Source: Treponema sp. (GTDB lineage Bacteria; Spirochaetota; Spirochaetia; Treponematales; Breznakiellaceae). From it: 5,651 nucleotides of DNA. The stretch spans positions 1 to 5,651 of the forward strand of contig JAITHQ010000249.1 in the NCBI GenBank assembly GCA_031279925.1, given 5' to 3'. The notes beneath the pieces are model-generated. The model did no database searches. It was not told where the DNA came from and saw nothing but the letters and a program-made list of their open reading frames with translations. This document shows, piece after piece, positions 1 to 5,180 of the stretch (position 1 is its first letter; the number at the start of each line of letters is the position of its first letter). The translations under genes and the position numbers were made by a program.

Positions 1-578
1 AGCGCCTGCCTGCTCAAAGCGTCAAGGGACTTGAGCAAGGGAACCTTTTTGTCCAGCGCCTGCCCGTAATACGAGATAAACGCCGTAGGGATACAGAGCG
101 TCGTGCCGGTATGGTCTTGTTTGAGGAACGCGGGACTGGTAAGATCCCAGGCCGTATAGCCGCGCGCCTCGAACGTCGCCCGCAAACCGCCGGAAGGGAA
201 ACTGGACGCATCCGGCTCCCCCTTAATCAGCTCCTTGCCGGAGAACTCCATAATAACGCGGCCGTCGCCGGTTGGCGAAACAAAGCTGTCGTGCTTTTCC
301 GCAGTCAGCCCCGTCAGCGGGTGAAACCAGTGCGTGTAGTGAGACGCGCCCTTGGCAATCGCCCAGTCCCGCATCGCGGCAGCCACCACCACTGCAACCT
401 CCAGCGTCAACGCCTTTTCGCCGTTCTGCACCGCAACCACCACACGGTAGATATTCTTCGGCAGCTTCTCCCGCATCACCGCGTTGGAAAAGCAGTTGGA
501 ACCATACAGCTCCTCAACCGGCGTTTTGATAAAATCGGGAACCGAGCCAGCCTCACATTCCCCGCAGCAAGCATTCAT
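1..578 (-). CDS. glnN: Type III glutamine synthetase, N-terminal part (3' end outside window)
   Basis: Glutamine synthetase III makes glutamine from glutamate, ammonium and ATP in the cytoplasm. The start is the ATG at 578-576, with GGAGG at 589-585 six bases upstream; the frame is open for 192 codons to the window edge. Family proteins are about 700 residues, so roughly the first quarter is present. Sequence typical of GSIII is seen throughout: [16 protein letters not shown] (25-40), [15 protein letters not shown] (76-90), EKHDSF (94-99), [20 protein letters not shown] (102-121), [20 protein letters not shown] (122-141). The later ATP- and metal-binding catalytic motifs lie outside the window. 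The first residues hold three close cysteines (C4, C5, C8), which I do not recall from characterised GSIII proteins. The gene sits alone behind a kinase terminator and a sigma-54-type promoter, which suggests nitrogen control. Family assignment is firm; completeness cannot be judged. Confidence 0.95.
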   Translation of the reverse strand, partial: MNACCGECEAGSVPDFIKTPVEELYGSNCFSNAVMREKLPKNIYRVVVAVQNGEKALTLEVAVVVAAAMRDWAIAKGASHYTHWFHPLTGLTAEKHDSFVSPTGDGRVIMEFSGKELIKGEPDASSFPSGGLRATFEARGYTAWDLTSPAFLKQDHTGTTLCIPTAFISYYGQALDKKVPLLKSLDALSRQA

Positions 579-584
579 ATAAAA

Positions 585-589
585 CCTCC
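585..589 (-). promoter_or_regulatory. Ribosome binding site of glnN
   Basis: GGAGG on the minus strand, with six bases before the ATG at 578. This fixes the glnN start: no other start codon nearby has such a site, and conserved GSIII sequence begins about 25 residues into the protein, as expected for an N-terminal tail. Confidence 0.85.
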
Positions 590-664
590 AAAACTGAAAA
601 TGATTTCAACCTTGCAATTGAAAACTAACGTTTTACAACTCCTTCAATTTGTATGTAGTGTATA

Positions 665-682
665 TAGCAAAAAGTATGCCAA
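665..682 (-). promoter_or_regulatory. Sigma-54 (RpoN) promoter for glnN
   Basis: The minus strand reads TTGGCATACTTTTTGCTA. It matches the -24/-12 sigma-54 consensus (TTGGCAC-N5-TTGCT): GG at 680-679 and GC at 668-667 are separated by exactly ten bases, and the flanking TT and TTTGCT also fit. The predicted transcription start is near 655, giving a leader of about 77 bases. Sigma-54 promoters need an activator ATPase such as NtrC, and glutamine synthetase genes are classic targets, so position and gene agree. I found no equally good sigma-70 promoter between the terminator and glnN. The call rests on sequence match only. Confidence 0.75.
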
Positions 683-724
683 GTTGGAGGGGGTATCGAA
701 GGATTTACACACTATTTTTTTGTT

Positions 725-773
725 TTGACTGAAATATAAATGTCAATGACGGCATTTGGCATCATTTTAATGC
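725..773 (-). promoter_or_regulatory. Possible activator-binding dyads upstream of glnN promoter
   Basis: Three short inverted repeats lie 80-111 bases upstream of the predicted start: TTGAC-N12-GTCAA (725-746), an imperfect 18-base dyad matching at six of nine pairs (747-764), and GCAT-N7-ATGC (759-773). The distance is typical of enhancer sites for sigma-54 activators, and the last has the half-site spacing of NtrC boxes (GCAC-N7-GTGC) without their exact bases. The repeats are short and the DNA is AT-rich, so chance is a real alternative. Confidence 0.3.
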
Positions 774-775
774 AA

Positions 776-812
776 GAAAAAGAGAGAACGCCGCAAGGAG
801 TCAACGGCGTTC
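776..812 (-). terminator. Intrinsic terminator after the histidine kinase
   Basis: On the minus strand a perfect 8-bp stem GAACGCCG/CGGCGTTC (812-805 with 793-786), with an 11-base loop, is followed by TCTCTTTTTCTT. The T-run lies only on the minus-strand side, so it ends transcription from the kinase gene, 164 bases past its stop. It separates the kinase transcript from glnN. Confidence 0.85.
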
Positions 813-975
813 CCTCACGAATGGTTACAAAAAAGTAATTTCTTACATATTTTTCTACATTTTTGTAGAGCCTTGTCAGGCAGCCTTACATAAAGCTGTT
901 TCAAACCGTTGATTTGGTTTTGAAAAAGCGCAACCTATCAATATTGTACCATTTTTTGGCATAGGTGGCCATACC

Positions 976-3726
976 CTACGATAAAAATTGATTCAATTTA
1001 TCCATTACATCGTTAAAATCCAGCGGTTTTCCTACATGGCCGTTCATTCCCGCAGTCAGACATTGTTCAATGTCTTCCTTAAATACATTGGCAGTCATGG
1101 CTATTATGGGAACGGTCTTGCGGCCAGTTTCCTCCTCAAAAAAACGTATCCGGCGGGTTGCCTCATAACCGTCCATTTCGGGCATCTGTACATCCATAAA
1201 TATCATGTCGTAGGAATCAGGCGCCTGGGTAAACAGTTGTACCGCCTCTTTTCCGTTTTCGGCGCAGTCAATGGCAAGGCCCGTCGGCTCAAGCAAGGTC
1301 ATCACAATTTCCCGGTTTATGTCAACATCCTCGGCAAGCAGTATTTTCCGGCCTGTAAATTGCATGGCAGTTTCCCCATCTTTCTGCTCCAGAGGATCGC
1401 CTTGCTCACCCTTTTTAAGGCAACGGCTGATACATTCCGCAACGCCTGAGGGGAACAGCGGCTTGGAAAGGAAATTATCTACCCCCGCCTGTTTTGCGTT
1501 GGCCTCTACCATGTTCCAGTCAACGGCTGAAATCATAATAACAACCGACTGATCGCCTGAATCTGATTTAATCCTCCGGGTAAGCTCTATGCCGTCAAGA
1601 CCGGGCATTTTCCAGTCAACAAAGTAAATCGCATAGGCGCCGTTTTTTTCTATTTTTTCCAGGGCCTCAAGGCCGTTGGCGGCGGTATCGCAGAAAAACC
1701 CTACCCTTCCGGCAATATCGGCAAAATATTCCCGTATATCAGGATCGTCATCCACCACCAGAACGCGAATGGCGCTCCAGTCATCCGGCACGATAAGTTC
1801 TTCCAACTGCCCTACGGATTCCTGCATTTGAACGGTAAAAATAAAAGCCGCGCCCTTTCCCAGTTCAGACACAACATGGATGGAACCGCCCATCATTTCC
1901 ACAATACGCTTGGAAATGGAAAGGCCCAAACCAGTGCCGCCGAATTTTCGTGAAGTGCTGGAATCGGCCTGCTCAAAAGAGCCAAAAAGCCGCGTCTGCT
2001 GTTCCGGGCTGACGCCGATACCGGAATCAATTACGCTGATTTTTATGATGCAATGTTCCGTTTCTTTCCGCTCAAGCTCCGTTTCAAGCCGGACCGTACC
2101 GCCTTCCGGGGTAAACTTGACTGCGTTAGAAAGCAGATTCGCAATAACCTGGGCAAGACGCTGTTCGTCGCCATAAAGCACGGCGGGTATATGCTGATCC
2201 AGATGTACGGAAAAATTCTGCTTCTTTTCGTCAATTTTAAAATTGATTACATTTACTACTTTCTGGAGCATTTTTTCAAAATTAAAATCGGTTGCGGAAA
2301 GCTCGAATTTATTTGCCTCAATTTTTGACATATCAAGAATGTCATTAATGACGCCTAAAAGATGGGTAGAGGCATTTTCGATTTTGTTCAGGCAGTATTC
2401 TTTTTTCTCAAGATCGCGGGAACTTTTGGCAATGGAAGTCATGCCGATAATGGCGTTCATGGGGGTACGCATTTCGTGGCTCATATTGGCAAGGAAATCA
2501 CTCTTGGCCTTGCTTGCGCGCTCGGCCTGTTGACGCGCCGCATCCCGCTCCTTTTCACGAAGATCCCGTTCAACCGCCCCGGCTATCACGCTGCTCACAG
2601 TGCCTACAAGCTGCCTGTCGCTTTTTGTCCACACCCTGGGCTTGAATTCCTCGATGCTCAAAATAGCCCAGCATCTTCCCTCGACATAGAGCGGCGCCCA
2701 TATAAAAGCCTTTACTCCTAGATTATTCAGCACATCGTAGCGACTGTCTTCGCGTATATCGTTGCAACAGATGGTGGGAATACTGCCCGACTGCTCCTTG
2801 GGGAAGGCGCTATTGATAAGATCGTTCAGTCCCCCGGTTTCGGCGGAGGTAACAATTGCGTCCGAGCTATTCCATACATAGGCGGCGTTGCTTAATTTTG
2901 AATTCGCCTGGGCAACGCCGATGACCATGCGACTCACCTTAAGAAATTCGCCCGTTATACGCAAGGCATCGGATATAAGGGTAGAAGCGTCTTCAGAGGA
3001 AATAAAACTGCGGGAAAGTTCGGACATCAGTTCCTGCTGCCGTATCCGCATAGCGAAAGCGTGCCGCTTCTTTTTATTGATGGAGAAACTCAGGATGCCG
3101 ATAAAAACAATCACCACCGTAGAGAGCAGTATAATGGCAGAGAGAATAACCGTCTGGCGCTGCATGTGCAGAATATGCTCGTCGAGAATATCAACCCCGG
3201 CAACCGCAACCACCGTTCCACCGCCGTCAAAAACCGGCGTAAAGGCGGTGATAAGGCCGTCGAAACCGGGAGAGTACTCCCCCAGCCCGGTCACAATCGT
3301 AACGCCCTCGTCAACCGTTTGCTGGAAGAGCTCTTCGGTGGGAATAAGCTCGCTGGCCAGGTTTACCGTGTCTTCGGACTCATCATTGTCGGCAATATAC
3401 TGCACCATGCCGTTTTCAAGGGGCCTTAAGTAATACACGAACTCTACGTTGGCTTCCTTGCCGAAGGTGATAAGCCGGTTTCGTACGTCGGTGAACAGCG
3501 GCTTTTCTATGTCTTCAGGCGTGGTGAGCCCGGTCAATTCATCAGGCGTAATCAGGCGCGCCGCCAAACTACTGACAAGGCGCAAGCGCGAATCAATGCT
3601 ACTACGAAAATAGAACGAAAGGGAAGAGATAAAGACGCTGGTATAAACAGCTATTCCTACCACCAAAAGACCGGCAATCAAGAAAAGAATAATGATAAAA
3701 TTGTCATACAAAAATTTTTTCAACAT
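976..3726 (-). CDS. Hybrid sensor histidine kinase with two receiver domains
   Basis: A 916-residue membrane kinase that should sense a ligand outside the cytoplasm and pass phosphate from His to Asp. Domains in order: membrane helix (about 9-33); periplasmic domain of about 155 residues whose end (GLITAFTPVFDGGG, then VAVAGVDI) resembles Cache/PDC sensors; second helix (about 191-214); GAF-like domain (about 225-390); charged signalling helix (about 385-412); HisKA with SHEMRTP and the phosphoryl His at 417; ATPase with N box (N534), DSGIG (567-571) and GGTGLGLS (596-603); receiver 1 with acidic DDD 659-661, phosphoacceptor D704 and K755; receiver 2 with E799/D800, D845, T878 and K900. All catalytic residues are present, so it looks functional. 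There is no Hpt or DNA-binding output domain, so a separate phosphotransfer partner is expected. The ATG at 3726 is the first possible one after an in-frame TAA 12 bases upstream; its ribosome site (AGGTGG, 13 bases away) is weak. The ligand is unknown. Confidence 0.95.
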   Translation of the reverse strand: MLKKFLYDNFIIILFLIAGLLVVGIAVYTSVFISSLSFYFRSSIDSRLRLVSSLAARLITPDELTGLTTPEDIEKPLFTDVRNRLITFGKEANVEFVYYLRPLENGMVQYIADNDESEDTVNLASELIPTEELFQQTVDEGVTIVTGLGEYSPGFDGLITAFTPVFDGGGTVVAVAGVDILDEHILHMQRQTVILSAIILLSTVVIVFIGILSFSINKKKRHAFAMRIRQQELMSELSRSFISSEDASTLISDALRITGEFLKVSRMVIGVAQANSKLSNAAYVWNSSDAIVTSAETGGLNDLINSAFPKEQSGSIPTICCNDIREDSRYDVLNNLGVKAFIWAPLYVEGRCWAILSIEEFKPRVWTKSDRQLVGTVSSVIAGAVERDLREKERDAARQQAERASKAKSDFLANMSHEMRTPMNAIIGMTSIAKSSRDLEKKEYCLNKIENASTHLLGVINDILDMSKIEANKFELSATDFNFEKMLQKVVNVINFKIDEKKQNFSVHLDQHIPAVLYGDEQRLAQVIANLLSNAVKFTPEGGTVRLETELERKETEHCIIKISVIDSGIGVSPEQQTRLFGSFEQADSSTSRKFGGTGLGLSISKRIVEMMGGSIHVVSELGKGAAFIFTVQMQESVGQLEELIVPDDWSAIRVLVVDDDPDIREYFADIAGRVGFFCDTAANGLEALEKIEKNGAYAIYFVDWKMPGLDGIELTRRIKSDSGDQSVVIMISAVDWNMVEANAKQAGVDNFLSKPLFPSGVAECISRCLKKGEQGDPLEQKDGETAMQFTGRKILLAEDVDINREIVMTLLEPTGLAIDCAENGKEAVQLFTQAPDSYDMIFMDVQMPEMDGYEATRRIRFFEEETGRKTVPIIAMTANVFKEDIEQCLTAGMNGHVGKPLDFNDVMDKLNQFLS

Positions 3727-3763
3727 ATTCAGTTCTTAACCACCTAAGCGATTGTTATACGCC

Positions 3764-3819
3764 AAAATCCTGGGGGCTTAGCCCGGGCGAACCAACTATC
3801 TGCCCAAACGCCCGGGCAG
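3764..3819 (-). repeat. GC-rich inverted repeat between tpiA and kinase, possible terminator or attenuator
   Basis: A perfect 9-bp inverted repeat, GCCCGGGCG (3817-3809) and CGCCCGGGC (3789-3781), has a 19-base spacer. It competes with an inner 6-bp hairpin CTGCCC/GGGCAG (3819-3814 with 3805-3800). On the minus strand only a short TTTT (3767-3764) follows, 13 bases after the stem, so it is a poor classical terminator. It may reduce rather than stop readthrough from tpiA into the kinase. The spacer between the two genes is 116 bases, and the only promoter-like word in it is TATAAC near 3757, without a good -35. Confidence 0.5.
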
Positions 3820-3842
3820 TTGACCGGTATACAAACGATTTG

Positions 3843-4598
3843 CTATGCAAATTTCGCAATGGGCACAAAGGTTTCCGCTTTAAGGGCCGCTCCGCCAACC
3901 AGGGCGCCGTCGATGTTTTCCTTTGCCATTAACTGAGCGGCGTTTTCCGGTTTTACCGATCCGCCGTACTGGATGATGATCCGGTTTCCGGCGTCTTCCC
4001 CATAAAGTTTGGCGATTACCTTACGCACAAAGGCGTGGATTGCGTCGGCGTCTTCCGGCGTAGCGGTTTTACCTGTTCCGATTGCCCAGACCGGCTCGTA
4101 GGCGATGGTGATCTTTGCCAAGTCCGCCGCGCTTACCCCCTGGAGCCCCTTGACAGTTTGGGTTTCGCAGACCGCTTCCGCCCTACCCGCTTCCCGTTCT
4201 TCCAAAAGTTCGCCGATGCAAAGAATAACGTCAAGGCCATGTTTCAGCGCCAGTTTTAGTTTTTTGTTGATAAGCTCATCATCTTCTTTATAGATATGCC
4301 GCCGCTCGCTGTGACCGAGAATAACGGTTTGTACCCCCAGGTCCTTTAGCTGCAAAATCGAAACCTCGCCGGTATGGGCACCCTGCTCCTCACTGGCGCA
4401 ATCCTGCGCCCCCAGCAGAATATTGGTTCCCTCGATAATAGCGCCAACGGTTTCAAGGCTGGTAAAGGAAGGCGCCACCAGGTACTTGTGTTTGCCATCT
4501 TTAAGCTGAACCACCAGCGCCCTTGCAAGTTCCGCCGCCTCGCTGCGGGTTTTGTGCATCTTCCAGTTTCCCGCTATGTAGTATGATCGATTACCCAT
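3843..4598 (-). CDS. tpiA: Triosephosphate isomerase
   Basis: Interconverts dihydroxyacetone phosphate and glyceraldehyde 3-phosphate in glycolysis; a cytoplasmic TIM-barrel dimer. At 251 residues it has the normal length. The full catalytic set is visible: N11 and K13 in AGNWKMH, H96 in ILGHSERR, E168 in AYEPVWAIGTGKTA (which also holds the flexible loop 6), and phosphate-binding YGGSVKPEN (211-219) and GALVGGAAL (231-239). The ATG at 4598 has AAGGAG (4609-4604) five bases upstream and places AGNWK at the expected distance from the N terminus. The gene is intact, ends in TAG and appears to have its own promoter and a structured leader. A pgk remnant lies upstream, as in many bacteria where pgk and tpiA are neighbours. 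Confidence 0.98.
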   Translation of the reverse strand: MGNRSYYIAGNWKMHKTRSEAAELARALVVQLKDGKHKYLVAPSFTSLETVGAIIEGTNILLGAQDCASEEQGAHTGEVSILQLKDLGVQTVILGHSERRHIYKEDDELINKKLKLALKHGLDVILCIGELLEEREAGRAEAVCETQTVKGLQGVSAADLAKITIAYEPVWAIGTGKTATPEDADAIHAFVRKVIAKLYGEDAGNRIIIQYGGSVKPENAAQLMAKENIDGALVGGAALKAETFVPIAKFA

Positions 4599-4637
4599 AA
4601 TCGCTCCTTAAATAAGTAAATAGACTTGTTGTACACT

Positions 4638-4675
4638 GAGCCGGTTGCAAAACCCGGTTGGTTTTGCACTGGCTC
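4638..4675 (-). promoter_or_regulatory. Stem-loop II in tpiA leader
   Basis: A perfect 9-bp stem TGCAAAACC/GGTTTTGCA (4668-4660 with 4654-4646) has a 5-base loop and a second 5-bp stem GAGCC/GGCTC (4675-4671 with 4642-4638) outside a small internal loop. No T-run follows on the minus strand, so it is not a terminator of the upstream genes. It lies about 40 bases ahead of the tpiA start and may stabilise or regulate the mRNA, or be a dispersed palindromic repeat. Read on the plus strand it is followed after a gap by five T, but no plus-strand gene is there to terminate. Confidence 0.5.
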
Positions 4676-4676
4676 T

Positions 4677-4710
4677 TGCAGTTTTTGCCCTACGGGTTAC
4701 AAAACATGCA
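4677..4710 (-). promoter_or_regulatory. Stem-loop I in tpiA leader
   Basis: TGCA/TGCA (4710-4707 with 4680-4677), then GTTTTG/CAAAAAC with one bulged base (4705-4700 with 4687-4681), then CCC/GGG around a GTA loop. It sits one base from stem-loop II. AACCCG here (4698-4693) is complementary to CGGGTT in stem-loop II (4656-4651), so the two could also pair with each other. The structure is inferred by eye. Confidence 0.4.
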
Positions 4711-4719
4711 TTGTAATTT

Positions 4720-4748
4720 ATTGTAAACAAAAGTGGATTTTTACACAA
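4720..4748 (-). promoter_or_regulatory. Candidate sigma-70 promoter for tpiA
   Basis: TTGTGT (4748-4743) and TACAAT (4725-4720) on the minus strand are separated by 17 bases. The -10 box matches five of six bases and the -35 box three of six. It lies just downstream of the terminator at 4787, where a separate tpiA promoter would be expected, and would give a leader of about 115 bases containing both stem-loops. Confidence 0.45.
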
Positions 4749-4784
4749 GGGCCGTAATTCAAGCAGGGCCGCTTTGAGTGCTTC

Positions 4785-4907
4785 CTAAAAATAAGCCCCC
4801 GGCTTTGCCGGGGGTGCTGACTTATTCCTGATCTGAACCAAAATACGGTATTGGGGATTATCCAGCAATAGCTGCGCAACCTTAATGGGGGTAAGGACCC
4901 TTCGCAT
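4785..4907 (-). CDS. Possible small protein of 40 residues, unrecognised
   Basis: ATG at 4907 is preceded by AGGAG with six bases spacing, a better ribosome site than the kinase has. The product begins MRRVLTPIKVAQLLLDN and continues with a hydrophobic and basic stretch to about residue 29, then turns Pro/Ala/Gly-rich. The last codons (CCC CCG GCA AAG CCG GGG) are the stem of the terminator at 4814-4787, and the TAG lies in its T-run, so the C-terminal 11 residues are dictated by the hairpin. I do not recognise the protein and see no signal peptide or membrane helix. It could be a genuine short gene, a remnant of a longer one, or chance. It starts 64 bases after the pgk remnant stop. Confidence 0.3.
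   Translation of the reverse strand: MRRVLTPIKVAQLLLDNPQYRILVQIRNKSAPPAKPGAYF
4787..4814 (-). terminator. Intrinsic terminator after the larB / pgk-remnant unit
   Basis: A perfect 8-bp GC stem CCCCCGGC/GCCGGGGG (4814-4807 with 4803-4796) has a three-base loop and is followed by CTTATTTTTA on the minus strand. No T-run exists on the other side. It probably was the pgk terminator and would now end transcripts coming from larB. Confidence 0.9.
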
Positions 4908-4971
4908 AACACTCTCCTGCCTGCTTTTGTAAAACAGCCCACTCCCCTACCCTGCTCCCTGTTACCGTTTG

Positions 4972-5154
4972 TCAGCCCCGGCAGACTTCAATACCGGGCA
5001 GTTTTTTGCCTTCCAACAGTTCCAGCGAAGCGCCGCCGCCGGTTGAGACGTGGCTCATCTTCGCCGCAAGGCCGAATTTGTTTACCGCCGCAACCGAGTC
5101 GCCGCCGCCTACCACGGTAATAGCGCCCCTGCCGGTAGCCTCAGAAAAACCCAC
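4972..5154 (-). pseudogene. pgk: Phosphoglycerate kinase, C-terminal remnant
   Basis: The translated 60 residues match the extreme C terminus of phosphoglycerate kinase: [20 protein letters not shown], then [20 protein letters not shown] and [13 protein letters not shown], ending in TGA. The GGGDS and [13 protein letters not shown] motifs belong to the nucleotide-binding C-terminal lobe. Full enzymes are about 400 residues; the preceding WNGPMGVFE-type motif and everything before it are missing. The same frame remains open upstream into larB but encodes no PGK-like sequence there, and the GTG at 5154 has no ribosome site. It therefore cannot encode an active kinase and is best read as a 5'-deleted pgk. 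It lies 26 bases past the larB stop. A chimeric assembly join would look the same. A full-length pgk must exist elsewhere if the organism uses glycolysis. Confidence 0.85.
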
Positions 5155-5180
5155 GGTATGTGAGCACAGGCGCGGTAACT

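Larger units (their letters stand above)
579..975. other. 397-base spacer between kinase and glnN
   Basis: No convincing gene lies here on either strand. In minus-strand order it holds the tail after the kinase stop, two weak AT-rich hairpins (about 924-900 and 869-854) without T-runs, an intrinsic terminator (812-776), short dyad sequences (773-725), a sigma-54-type promoter (682-665) and a 77-base glnN leader that can fold through arms 649-643 and 622-616. The part from about 780 to 579 is visibly AT-rich compared with the coding DNA on each side, as expected for a promoter region. Confidence 0.7.
4599..4971. other. 373-base spacer between pgk remnant and tpiA
   Basis: In minus-strand order it holds a possible 40-codon ORF (4907-4785), an intrinsic terminator (4814-4787), a candidate sigma-70 promoter (4748-4720), two adjacent stem-loops (4710-4638) and the tpiA ribosome site (4609-4604). 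I see no tRNA or mobile element in it. Confidence 0.65.

Noticed and set aside
111..728. Plus-strand open frame of about 205 codons overlapping glnN
   Set aside because: It is antisense to a clearly conserved GSIII reading frame, has no recognisable domain and runs across the glnN promoter; the translation is rich in Arg, His and Pro, as expected of a shadow frame.
712..746. TTGACA (746-741, minus strand) as a sigma-70 -35 box for glnN
   Set aside because: No acceptable -10 hexamer lies 16-18 bases downstream; the same bases form one arm of the TTGAC/GTCAA dyad.
900..924. Hairpin TTCAAACC/GGTTTTGAA as a kinase terminator
   Set aside because: On the minus strand the stem is not followed by a T-run; the better terminator is at 812-776.
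901..972. 23-codon minus-strand frame starting two codons after the kinase stop, in the same frame
   Set aside because: There is no correctly spaced ribosome site, and the receiver domain ends naturally at the TAG, so neither a new gene nor a lost C-terminal extension is supported.
988..3433. Several plus-strand open frames of 90-180 codons opposite the kinase
   Set aside because: All lie antisense to an intact kinase with every catalytic motif; none shows a domain or a supporting ribosome site.
3818..3848. TTGACC on the plus strand at the 3' end of tpiA as an antisense promoter
   Set aside because: Only a poor -10 match (TATGCA at 18 bases) is available, and no plus-strand gene or RNA follows.
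4718..4942. Minus-strand frame of 74 codons starting with GTG at 4942
   Set aside because: The start has no properly spaced ribosome site, the frame reads through a strong terminator and the product resembles nothing; the overlapping 40-codon frame has a better start.
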